DNA from: Gimesia aquarii | GTDB taxonomy: Bacteria > Planctomycetota > Planctomycetia > Planctomycetales > Planctomycetaceae | Length of the DNA stretch: 64,000 bases | Reading direction: 5' to 3' | NCBI RefSeq assembly: GCF_007748175.1 | Contig: NZ_CP037422.1 | Location: 2,315,231-2,379,230 of the forward strand | Shown here: in pieces, positions 52,898 through 61,695 of the stretch | Numbering within the stretch: the first letter of the stretch is position 1 | Layout of the letters: every line of letters starts with the position of its first letter | The notes under the pieces: model-generated | What the model saw: only the letters and a program-made list of their open reading frames with translations | Told to the model about the DNA's origin: nothing | The model's database searches: none | Translations under genes and position numbers: made by a program

Positions 52898-54661
52898 ATG
52901 CTTGTTAAACGTGGAATTGCAGTTTCTCAGGGAGTGAACTTTGGCCCCGCGCTTATTCTGGGGTCAGAGGACTTTCGTATTCCGCGACAATTTGTGAGTG
53001 TGAATGTGATTGATACGGAAATCGCACGCCTCACATCAGCCTTGGATGCCGTCTGCGAAGAAATTGCCGAAAACGAACGGCTCGCATCAGATAAACTTGG
53101 AAAACAGTACGGAGCCATTTTTGCTGCACACCTGCAAATGGTTAGTTCGCCTCGATTACGGGAAGAGATCGAAACGTTAATACGTGAGAAATGCTACTCC
53201 CCAGAACATGCCTCCAGTCGCGTCTTCCGCAGATATACGAAGCTAGTCCAACATCTCGGTGATAACTATCTGGCAGAACGAGCCAGCGATATTATCGATC
53301 TGGAAAAACGACTCCTCAAACAGTTACTGGGTGAAAAACGAGAAGAGCTCTCTAATCTGACTGAACCGATTATTGTGCTCGCGAATAATTTGACCCCCAG
53401 TGAAACCGCAAGCCTTACTAAAGAATACGTATTAGGGTTCGCGACAGAGGTTGGTGGTCGAACCAGTCATACTGCGATTCTGGCAGGCGCACTTGAAATT
53501 CCTGCTGTGGTTGGCTTAGGTGAGTTCCTCTCAGACATCTCGGGCGGTGACATGGTCATCGTTGATGGGAATAACGGCGAAATCATTATTGACCCGGATG
53601 AAGAGACTCTTGCAAAATATAAAGATACGGGTGAACGTCAACGCTCAATGGCAGCGCGGCTGGCGTCGCGTCGAAAAATTCGTTCGGAAACAAAAGATGG
53701 AACTCGCGTTCATGTCATGGGTAATATTGAGTTCCCCAACGAAGTTGAACATTGTACTGAGCGTGGTGCTGATGGAATTGGCCTCTATCGGACAGAGTTT
53801 CTTTATCTGCAATCCAATTCAGAGCCTACTGAACAAGTCCACTATGACGCCTATTGTCGAGTGATTCAAGCGGCTAAAAATCGTCCCATTGTCATCCGGA
53901 CACTTGATCTGGGGGCTGACAAGATACCGCGAGGCTATCGACATTTGTCTAAAGAGGGAATGAATCCAGCGCTGGGACTGAGAAGTTTAAGACTCAGTTT
54001 ACGCGACTTACCTCTATTTAAAACTCAGCTTCGTGCTATCTTTCGTGCGGCTGTACATGGTGATGTACGCATTATGTTCCCACTCATTTCAACACTGTTG
54101 GAATGGCGACAGGCAAAAATGATTGTGGGTGACGTCTTTGAAGACCTTGAAGAACGGGGAATGGAATTCAACTCAAATATCCCCATTGGGATGATGGTAG
54201 AGGTTCCTGCTGCTGCACTTCTGGCTGAGGAGTTTGCTGAGGAAGTTGACTTTTTCTCCATTGGGACAAACGACTTAATTCAGTATACTCTAGCTGTAGA
54301 CCGTTCTGACCCAGCAGTCTCATCTCTTTACAACTCATCGGATCCTTCGATTTTAAGGCTCATTAAAATGGTTGTAGATGCGGCAAAGAAAAAAAATATT
54401 CCGGTCACTGTTTGTGGTCAAATGAGTTCCGATCTGAAATCGATTCCTTTATTAACAGGTATGGGAATTCGGCAGATCAGTGCAACACCACTCGCGATCC
54501 CGGAAGTAAAAGAAGTAATACGACATCTGACAATCGAGCGGGCAGAGGAAATTGCAGCACATGCGATGACCATCGATGTTGCCCGTGACGTAGAAAGTTA
54601 TTTAAGAGGAGAACTATATAAAATATGTCCTGATCTGTTTGATGAAGAACTACCTCTGTAA
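52898..54661 (+). CDS. ptsI: PTS Enzyme I
   Basis: Phosphoenolpyruvate-protein phosphotransferase of 587 residues that phosphorylates HPr. The phosphohistidine domain has [21 protein letters not shown] with His191. The PEP-binding barrel has [49 protein letters not shown] and the catalytic Cys506 in TVCGQMSSD (usually CGExAGD). Length and domain order are normal, and there is no GAF domain as in PtsP. It follows HPr by 76 bases on the same strand. Confidence 0.96.
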   Translation: MLVKRGIAVSQGVNFGPALILGSEDFRIPRQFVSVNVIDTEIARLTSALDAVCEEIAENERLASDKLGKQYGAIFAAHLQMVSSPRLREEIETLIREKCYSPEHASSRVFRRYTKLVQHLGDNYLAERASDIIDLEKRLLKQLLGEKREELSNLTEPIIVLANNLTPSETASLTKEYVLGFATEVGGRTSHTAILAGALEIPAVVGLGEFLSDISGGDMVIVDGNNGEIIIDPDEETLAKYKDTGERQRSMAARLASRRKIRSETKDGTRVHVMGNIEFPNEVEHCTERGADGIGLYRTEFLYLQSNSEPTEQVHYDAYCRVIQAAKNRPIVIRTLDLGADKIPRGYRHLSKEGMNPALGLRSLRLSLRDLPLFKTQLRAIFRAAVHGDVRIMFPLISTLLEWRQAKMIVGDVFEDLEERGMEFNSNIPIGMMVEVPAAALLAEEFAEEVDFFSIGTNDLIQYTLAVDRSDPAVSSLYNSSDPSILRLIKMVVDAAKKKNIPVTVCGQMSSDLKSIPLLTGMGIRQISATPLAIPEVKEVIRHLTIERAEEIAAHAMTIDVARDVESYLRGELYKICPDLFDEELPL

Positions 54662-55533
54662 TCAACATTGATAAACAGCACGTACTTTCTAACGACAGGC
54701 AGACAGCACATATGACACACTTGGCTAATGCTGACCATTCAGGTCAATATGAGTCATCACGATTTAACGTTTATATTTTGCGGTTGGTGAAATCCATTTT
54801 GAAATAAAATAAATCAACCGCTATCCACATCACCTCGGCGGTGAGTGGATCAAGTAAGAACTAATTCAACTAAGACGAAATGTATTGTAAATCATTTCCT
54901 GACCCTGAAATTGACAGCGTGTGAATAGAATAAAGAAAGTAATTGGAATTCTGCAAACGAATCTGACAGTTCGTCTCCAACCAGTTTGACATTTCTGCTT
55001 CCTAACTCTTCACATCAGTAACAGCATGCATAAACGAACCAATACTTTACAACAAGTAGTTCAAAAGGCGGCAAAAGCCGACCTCGTGTCGTGCGCTACG
55101 GCTAGTATTTCTCATTTTCAGAGTCAACGAGGGACCCCTGAGCCTCTTAGGACAACCTGTTCTGCATACCAGTTTTCCAGTGCTAGCGTGCGACACTTCA
55201 AGTCACAATCCATTACTGGTAACTCTGATCATAAAGTAAGCAGAAAAGAAACTGCCCTGGCTAGATCAATACTCCCTCGAAACATCATACAGGAAGTGGT
55301 TCGGCTCATTTGTCGCATCAAGAAAACTCTCATTGATTTGATTTATCCAGTTTCCATTCGAACAAGGACAATTCATCTCAAGATACCTGCCCATTTCTGG
55401 ACTTTCCACGAATACAACAGGTTACAGACAGACAACGCTGGCATAACGCTACAGTTGGCACGCAAATTGTCCGTCTCTTCAGCGACTGATGGAGCATACA
55501 TGATTCGTCGTTTCAAACGACAGAAGGTACTCC
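54662..55533. other. Long structured leader between ptsI and RNase G
   Basis: This 872-base region begins with two consecutive hairpins: GCGGTTG/CAACCGC (54780-54786, 54815-54821) and a tight one at 54823-54850 (ATCCAC-a-TCACC, loop TCGGC, GGTGA-GTGGAT). A small CGGC/GCCG hairpin lies at 55069-55080. An open frame at 55026-55556 overlaps the RNase G start but shows no protein-like features. The region may end ptsI transcripts and provide a structured 5' leader for RNase G. Confidence 0.45.
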
Positions 55534-57096
55534 ATGAAAAAGGAAATGCTGATTAATGTCCTCCAGCCGGAGGAAAGTCGAATCGCCATCGTTGAAGATG
55601 GAATTCTCGAAGAACTATATGTAGAACGTAACAGCGTCGAAAATCTGGTCGGTAACATCTACAAGGGAAAAGTAGTCAATATCGAACCAAGTATTCAGGC
55701 AGCATTCGTTGACTTCGGTGTAGGCCGCAACGGTTTTTTGCATGTCAGTGATGTCGAGCATCAATACTACAAGCATCTCACCGAAGCAGCCGAGGAAAAT
55801 GGCAAACCATCGCGGGGAAGAAACCCAAAAGGTCGTCGGGTCAACGAAAGAAGTGTTGCCAATAAACCTCCGATCCAGGAAATTCTCAAGCGAGGTAGCG
55901 AAGTACTGGTACAGGTCATTAAGGAAGGGATCGGAAATAAAGGGCCAACCCTGTCAACCTATATCAGTATCCCAGGACGCTACCTGGTTATTATGCCGGG
56001 ACTACAACGGGTAGGTATCAGCCGTAAAATTACTGATGAAGATATCAGACGACAGCTAAGGACGATTCTTACAAAACTTGCCCCCCCGCCCGGTCTCGGA
56101 TTTATTGTTCGGACCGCCGGTATTGATCGAACAGCCGAAGATCTCAGACGCGATTTAAACTACCTGCTTCGCCTCTGGGGGACGATTGTAGGACGCATCA
56201 AAAAGCTGCCTGCTCCGGTGGAGATTTACTCCGAAAGCGACATGATGATTCGCACGATTCGCGACATCTACAATAAAGAAATTGACGCACTTTATATTGA
56301 TGAACCTACAGCCTATCAACGAGCCAGAGATTTTATGAAAGTCGTGCTCCCCAAGCACGTTGATCGGGTAAAACAATACAGCGGCAATGACCCCATTTTC
56401 TATGACAGCGATCTTGATGATGAAATTTGCAGCATTCAAAATCGACACGTTCCCATGAAAGGCGGAGGATCGATTGTCATTGATCAGACAGAAGCTCTGG
56501 TCGCGATCGATGTCAACAGCGGTAATTACCGCGCAGATGACAACGCTGAAAAAACTGCGTTCAAAGTGAATATGAAAGCTGCAGAAGAAATCAGTCGTCA
56601 AATCAGACTCCGCGATTTGGGCGGCGTGATTGTGATTGACTTTATTGACATGCGAGAGGAGAAACATCGTCGTCAGGTAGAACGCAGATTAAACGAACTC
56701 GTCAAACGAGATCGAGCCCGCACCAAAGTCTTGCGAATCAGCCCCTTCGGCCTCATCGAAATGACGCGTCAGCGAATACGCCCCTCATTACGGAGAAGCA
56801 TGTATGAAGACTGTCCTTCATGTCGAGGGACTGGTCAAGTGAAAACCGCCGAAAGCATGGCGATCGAAGTGATGCGAACTCTGATGAAAACGATCAACAA
56901 GAAAAAGATTTCACGGATTGTTTTAAATGTACATGAGACAGTGGCTAATTATTTGAACAATAAACGCCGTAAAGACATCACGAACCTGGAAGAATCAGCT
57001 TCAACCTCAATCATAATTAACGCACGTACAGACGTTGAACCAGAGCATTTGATCGCACGTTGTTATGACGATATTGGAAATGAAGTGAATTTCTAG
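55534..57096 (+). CDS. rng: Ribonuclease G (RNase E/G family)
   Basis: Endoribonuclease of 520 residues for rRNA and mRNA processing, at the cytoplasmic face. An S1 domain (about 36-130: VGNIYKGKVVNIEPSIQAAFVDFGVGRNGFLH) precedes the catalytic core. The core has Asp326 in AIDVNSG and Asp369 in GGVIVIDFIDM, and the zinc-link Cys427 and Cys430 in CPSCRGTG. The length and the lack of a long disordered C-terminus favour RNase G over RNase E. The start has a weak GAAGG site. The long leader upstream could allow autoregulation, as known for E. coli rne. Confidence 0.94.
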   Translation: MKKEMLINVLQPEESRIAIVEDGILEELYVERNSVENLVGNIYKGKVVNIEPSIQAAFVDFGVGRNGFLHVSDVEHQYYKHLTEAAEENGKPSRGRNPKGRRVNERSVANKPPIQEILKRGSEVLVQVIKEGIGNKGPTLSTYISIPGRYLVIMPGLQRVGISRKITDEDIRRQLRTILTKLAPPPGLGFIVRTAGIDRTAEDLRRDLNYLLRLWGTIVGRIKKLPAPVEIYSESDMMIRTIRDIYNKEIDALYIDEPTAYQRARDFMKVVLPKHVDRVKQYSGNDPIFYDSDLDDEICSIQNRHVPMKGGGSIVIDQTEALVAIDVNSGNYRADDNAEKTAFKVNMKAAEEISRQIRLRDLGGVIVIDFIDMREEKHRRQVERRLNELVKRDRARTKVLRISPFGLIEMTRQRIRPSLRRSMYEDCPSCRGTGQVKTAESMAIEVMRTLMKTINKKKISRIVLNVHETVANYLNNKRRKDITNLEESASTSIIINARTDVEPEHLIARCYDDIGNEVNF

Positions 57097-57342
57097 TGGT
57101 TTCTGACTCGAAATTTCAAAAGTGAAGCTTTACAATGCCCTGCTCGCTACGGGAACGATTGGCGCAGTTTTTGCGCATTGAATCATTACCCCCTTAACAG
57201 AGCATCAAGAAGACGGTTTTAAGTATCTACTATCAATGGCATTGCGCAATTGATTCTGAATATAACTCGGACTGACTTTGAGTCACGAATCCGACTTTAG
57301 TAAATTCTAGATTCAAGAGTAAGAAGAAAAGAAGGTTTGAGG

Positions 57343-57711
57343 ATGTTTGCAGTAATCGAAGATGGCAGTCATCAATATACGATTCAGGAAGGGGACACCC
57401 TGACAATCGACTACCGTGCTACAGCGAATGAAGGTGATGCGATTACATTCGAGAGTGTTCTGCTTGCCAATGGTGGTGGAGCCAGTTCAATTGGAGCCCC
57501 CACAATTGAAGGGGCCTCTGTGGAAGCAGAAGTCGTTCAACCCGAAGTCAAAGGGGAAAAGCTCGAAATTCAAAAATTGCGACGTCGAAAAAATTCACGC
57601 AGGCATACTGGTCACCGCCAGAAATACACAACCGTTCGCATCAAATCAATTACTGTCCCTGGCTTAGAAGTCGTTGAGACTGCCGCTGTTGAGGCAGCCG
57701 CCGAAGAATAA
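57343..57711 (+). CDS. rplU: 50S ribosomal protein L21
   Basis: Ribosomal protein of 122 residues that binds 23S rRNA. The family core is clear: MFAVIEDGSHQYTIQEGDTL, VLLANG, LEIQKLRRRKNSRRHTGHRQKYTTVRI. The C-terminus adds a short Ala/Glu-rich tail (TAAVEAAAEE). The ATG at 57343 has GAAGG seven bases upstream; an in-frame TTG at 57337 is less likely. L27 (rpmA), the usual partner, does not follow. The spacer before it contains a GCGCA/TGCGC hairpin and two TTGCGCA motifs that might control translation. Confidence 0.95.
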   Translation: MFAVIEDGSHQYTIQEGDTLTIDYRATANEGDAITFESVLLANGGGASSIGAPTIEGASVEAEVVQPEVKGEKLEIQKLRRRKNSRRHTGHRQKYTTVRIKSITVPGLEVVETAAVEAAAEE

Positions 57712-58036
57712 TCAATCTAATGATTATCGTCTGAGTGAATTGAATAGACCAATAATACGAGCCACACATAATATCTCTTGATAAGAAGCTCCCCGAAAAT
57801 GTTTTCAGGGAGTTTTTTTATGGGTCATACTTGTTTTCAGGCTTGTACGTCTGATTCTTGCTCTCTAAAACGGGGTTGACCAAAAACCGTTATTCCGCAT
57901 AGATTTATGCTGCTTTTATAAATAATTCAGCAGCGAGATACCCTTTGCTCTTTTGCACATCGTGTAAAAAGCAATTCCATAAAATGTCGAGATTCATTCT
58001 TTACTTGAGAGTCGATTCATTGAATAGGACATTCTG
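57712..58036. other. Spacer between rplU and lpxB
   Basis: This 325-base region carries the rplU terminator at 57789-57819 and then about 200 A/T-rich bases with no recognisable element. The promoter of lpxB is expected here but I cannot place it. Confidence 0.35.
57789..57819 (+). terminator. Intrinsic terminator after rplU
   Basis: Eleven-base arms (57789-57799 and 57802-57812, one mismatch) end in seven T (57813-57819). The hairpin follows the rplU stop by about 77 bases on the plus strand. Confidence 0.88.
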
Positions 58037-59206
58037 ATGCACCTGTTTTTTTCTGTGGGCGAGCCCAGCGGTGACCAACACACGGCACACCTCATTCAGG
58101 AAATTCGTAATCGAGTTCCACAAGCACACTTCTCTGCTTTTGGTGGACCAGAAATGCAGGCCGCTGGATGCCGTCTGGAAGTACGTCTCACCGATTATGC
58201 AGTAATGGGTATCTTTAATGTCCTGCCATTAATTTTTAAATTCATTGGTTTGATCAGACAAGTCGGTGCATATCTTGAATCAGAACGTCCGGACGCCGTG
58301 ATTCTTGTTGATTTTCCTGGCTTTAACTGGTGGGTCGCTAAAAAAGCAAAATCAATAGGTATCCCTGTATTCTACTATTTGCCTCCACAACTCTGGGCTT
58401 GGGCTCCCTGGAGAATTCGTCGCGTTCGCAAAAACGTCGACTACATTCTCTCTGGTTTGAAATTCGAAAAACAATGGTATGAGGCACGTGGAGTAAACGT
58501 CGACTACATCGGTCATCCCTTTTTTGATGAAGTTATATCCAAGCCTTTAGATCAGGAATTATTAGAGGAACTCTCTGACTCGGAGAAGAAAATCGTTGGC
58601 ATTCTACCAGGCTCGCGCACAAGCGAAGTTACGAAGAACTTTCCGGTCATGCTCCGCATTGTGCGGCAACTTTCACAAAAATTTCCGAATGCAGTATTTC
58701 CTGTCGCCTGCTATAAAGCAGCTCATCTAGAACTCTGCAAAAAAATTATAGAACAACAAGAAGCGACTGGACTTCCTATAAAACTCTATTTGAAAAAGAC
58801 CTCAGAAATTATCGAGTCAGCACAATGCTGTCTGATGGTTTCCGGTTCCGTGAGCCTGGAGTTACTAGCGAGAAAAACACCTGCTGTCGTCATTTACCGA
58901 AGCCACTGGGGAATGTACTTTCTGGCTCACTTATTAATTACCTGCAAATATATGTCTTTACCAAATCTGATTGCTGACCGGGAATTAATGCCCGAGTTTC
59001 CTTCGGTCGGTTCTCCGAAAAAAGATATCGCAAAAATTAATACCATTATGAGCGACTGGCTCTGCACTCCACTTTCTCTTGAACGAGCCCGTAATAAGCT
59101 CAGCTCACTCTACGATGAAACTGTGATTTCTGGTGCCTCCGCGCAAGCTGCGGAAACCATTCTGAATCACATCCAGTCTGAACCTCAACAAAAAGCGGTC
59201 GCCTAG
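58037..59206 (+). CDS. lpxB: Lipid-A-disaccharide synthase
   Basis: Peripheral membrane glycosyltransferase of 389 residues. It joins UDP-diacylglucosamine and lipid X to make the lipid A disaccharide, the step before LpxK. The family start FFSVGEPSGDQHTAHLI, FGGPEMQAAGCR, DYAVMGIFNVLP, YYLPPQLWAWAPWRIRRVRK, IGHPFFDE and GILPGSRTSEV are all present. The C-terminal SGSVSLELLARKTPAVVIYRS is typical of this GT19 family. lpxK lies 45 kb upstream, so the lipid A genes are dispersed. Confidence 0.96.
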   Translation: MHLFFSVGEPSGDQHTAHLIQEIRNRVPQAHFSAFGGPEMQAAGCRLEVRLTDYAVMGIFNVLPLIFKFIGLIRQVGAYLESERPDAVILVDFPGFNWWVAKKAKSIGIPVFYYLPPQLWAWAPWRIRRVRKNVDYILSGLKFEKQWYEARGVNVDYIGHPFFDEVISKPLDQELLEELSDSEKKIVGILPGSRTSEVTKNFPVMLRIVRQLSQKFPNAVFPVACYKAAHLELCKKIIEQQEATGLPIKLYLKKTSEIIESAQCCLMVSGSVSLELLARKTPAVVIYRSHWGMYFLAHLLITCKYMSLPNLIADRELMPEFPSVGSPKKDIAKINTIMSDWLCTPLSLERARNKLSSLYDETVISGASAQAAETILNHIQSEPQQKAVA

Positions 59207-59449
59207 TAAACATGTGAACCTCACCACCTGCCGTTTATTCTGTAAAATAAGACACAAAACAGCACATTTCCAATGAGAATTGAGGGAACATCTAATTGTT
59301 TGTTTTGTGTGAATGGTCCTCCAGAAATCTGCTCGTTAGAATCTTGGATTACGACAAAACTGGCAAGTCATCAAGAATAATCTACTTTTGACAGGCCATG
59401 ATTTTTTTAATCTGAATAGCATCTTGGACGATCGGGACTACGGACTCTA

Positions 59450-60496
59450 ATGGGAAAAAAAACGATTCAGATCGGAATTGTTGGCGCGGGAGCAAACACA
59501 AAAAGTCGCCACATTCCGGGATTTCAAGCAATCGAAGATGTCGAAATTATAGGTGTTGTCAACTCTACACCCGCTTCAACAGAGAAAGTGGCACGAAAAT
59601 ATGCAATTCCACAGACCTATACTTGTTGGCAGGAGTTAATTGAAGATCCTGAAATCGATGCCGTCTTGATCGGGACATGGCCTAATCTACACTGCGATAT
59701 CACATGCATGGCGCTCGAGGCAGGCAAACATGTCCTGACCGAAGCAAGAATGGCTCGCAATCTGGCTGAAGCACAAAAGATGCTCAAAGTCTCTCAAGCC
59801 CGTCCAGATTTGATCGCCCAGATCGTTCCCAGCCCTTTTGGTCTCAAATACAATCAGGAAGTGATTAAACTGATTTCGCAACAGTATCTTGGAAAGCTAC
59901 GCGAAGTCGTTGTATTAGGAGCCGATAACTCCTTCTGGGACTACAGCAAAAAACTACATTGGAGACAGGATAAAGAAATCAGCGGGAATAATGTTCTCAC
60001 GATGGGCATTTTACACGAGACACTCAGCCGCTGGGTCCCTCCCACAGAAAGAGTCTTTGCTCAAAGCTCGATCTTTGAACCACAGCGTCCCGCGGATCAT
60101 AGCCAGGGTTTAGTCGATGTCACGCTCCCTGAGAGCCTGCAAGTGGTAACCAGAATAGCGGGAGGTGCTAATGCGATTTACCACTTAAGTGGTTCTATTC
60201 TGTTTGGCCCTGGGTTACAGATCCACTTATACGGAAGTTACGGGACAATTAAGGTTCATTTCACGCCAGAAGAAAAACTGTATGTTGGGCATATGGGCGA
60301 AGAAGAAATGAAAGAAATTCAAATCCCCAAAGAAGAACAAGGACACTGGCGAGTAGAAGAAGAGTTCATTGGGGCAATTCGAGGAGAAGAAATCGTGCAC
60401 CACACCGATTTCGCCACCGGAGTACAATACATGGAGTTTACAGAAGCGGTCACACGAAGTTATGAAAACAACGAACCTGTGACACTTCCCTTATAA
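59450..60496 (+). CDS. Gfo/Idh/MocA-family oxidoreductase
   Basis: NAD(P)-dependent oxidoreductase of 348 residues. The N-terminal Rossmann fold has IGIVGAGANTKSRHIPGF (about 7-24). The EAGKHVLTEARMARNLAEA string corresponds to the family EKP motif, but the usual EKP is EAR here. The C-terminal beta domain has WDYSKKLHWRQ and a GILHETLSRW His region. Most members act on sugars or cyclitols. No Tat signal is visible, unlike many planctomycete members. Substrate and direction cannot be inferred. Confidence 0.88.
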   Translation: MGKKTIQIGIVGAGANTKSRHIPGFQAIEDVEIIGVVNSTPASTEKVARKYAIPQTYTCWQELIEDPEIDAVLIGTWPNLHCDITCMALEAGKHVLTEARMARNLAEAQKMLKVSQARPDLIAQIVPSPFGLKYNQEVIKLISQQYLGKLREVVVLGADNSFWDYSKKLHWRQDKEISGNNVLTMGILHETLSRWVPPTERVFAQSSIFEPQRPADHSQGLVDVTLPESLQVVTRIAGGANAIYHLSGSILFGPGLQIHLYGSYGTIKVHFTPEEKLYVGHMGEEEMKEIQIPKEEQGHWRVEEEFIGAIRGEEIVHHTDFATGVQYMEFTEAVTRSYENNEPVTLPL

Positions 60497-60634
60497 CCCA
60501 TCTTTCTAACATTGCTTCAGATGGTCTGGTTTTGAATGAATCATGACTTGGTATGATGGCGGAAAGAGAATGTTTCGAATCCCTCAGATTTCCTTAAAAC
60601 TGACCTAACATCGCTCTTAGATCGACACAGAATT

Positions 60635-61630
60635 ATGACAATACCATTGCAACGGGAATTAGAGGTTGCTCTTTCAGCCGTAAAGCAGGCTTCGCTGATT
60701 TGTCGCTCAGTACAAGCCACGATTTCAGATGATGTACTGGAAAAAAAAGACAAGAGCCCTGTAACCATTGCGGACTACAGTAGTCAGGCAGTTATTTGCA
60801 GGGCTCTCAACGCCGCATTTTCAGAAGATCCTATCATTGGGGAGGAGGACGCCGGAGAATTAATACAGGCAGAAAACCGTGACTTTCTGGAAAAGATTGT
60901 TACAGAACTTCTTTCAGCCGGTATTTCAGAGGCATCAACCGAGAAGGCGTGCCACTGGATCGATCAGGGGGGAGCGAAAGAATATAGTCATCGATTCTGG
61001 ACTCTTGACCCGATTGATGGAACGAAAGGATTTTTGCGGAAAGAACAATATGCTATCTCACTTTCGCTCATAGTGGACGGAAAAATTGTGGTCGGTGTTC
61101 TGGGCTGTCCCAACTTGCCCTTCCCGACCGATGAATCGATGAAAGGAACGCTTTATTATGCAGTAGCGGGTCAGGGTGCTTTTGCTATTCCACTCGATCA
61201 AGAGCAGCCAGCAATTCCGATTCACGTCACAAAAACGAGCGACTATTCACAATCGCGATTTTGTGAATCCGTAGAATCAGGTCATAGTTCACATAGCCAT
61301 TCAAAACAAACAGCCGACAAACTGGGAATTCAAAAAGAACCTCGACGGCTGGATAGTCAGGCAAAGTATGCTGTTGTTGCACAAGGGGAAGCAGATATTT
61401 ACATGAGGCTGCCAACACGCGCTGGCTATCGGGAAAAAATCTGGGACCATGCTGCGGGAGTTCTGTTAGTAGAAGAAGCAGGCGGTAAAGTAACGGATAT
61501 CCATGGAAAACCTCTCGAATTTAACCAGGGTTACGAACTCATCAATAATCAAGGTGTCATAGTCACTAACGGTCCATTGCACCCTGCCCTGATTGAAATT
61601 CTAGACGAACTCACAATCAACCCCGAATAG
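60635..61630 (+). CDS. cysQ: CysQ/HAL2-like 3'(2'),5'-bisphosphate nucleotidase
   Basis: Magnesium-dependent phosphatase of 331 residues in the inositol-monophosphatase superfamily, probably hydrolysing PAP or PAPS. Metal ligands are visible: GEEDAGEL (Glu pair), WTLDPIDGTKGFLR (Asp residues) and EKIWDHAAGVLLVEEAGGKVTD (WDxAxG). The length and the inserted segment before WTLDPIDGTKG match the eukaryote-like HAL2 branch more than short E. coli CysQ. It is followed at 57-66 bases by an SLC13-type transporter gene on the same strand, which could import sulfate or a dicarboxylate, so a sulfur-metabolism pair is possible. Confidence 0.88.
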   Translation: MTIPLQRELEVALSAVKQASLICRSVQATISDDVLEKKDKSPVTIADYSSQAVICRALNAAFSEDPIIGEEDAGELIQAENRDFLEKIVTELLSAGISEASTEKACHWIDQGGAKEYSHRFWTLDPIDGTKGFLRKEQYAISLSLIVDGKIVVGVLGCPNLPFPTDESMKGTLYYAVAGQGAFAIPLDQEQPAIPIHVTKTSDYSQSRFCESVESGHSSHSHSKQTADKLGIQKEPRRLDSQAKYAVVAQGEADIYMRLPTRAGYREKIWDHAAGVLLVEEAGGKVTDIHGKPLEFNQGYELINNQGVIVTNGPLHPALIEILDELTINPE

Positions 61631-61695
61631 GACGCTCAAACAAATAACTTTTTCTTCGTACTGATTTTTATTTAGCTTATGAATTTTTGACCGAC

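Noticed and set aside
55026-55556. Open frame of 176 codons upstream of and overlapping RNase G
   Set aside because: Composition rich in Ser, Arg and Thr, no domain or signal, overlaps the RNase G start, and covers a region with hairpins; more likely a non-coding leader.
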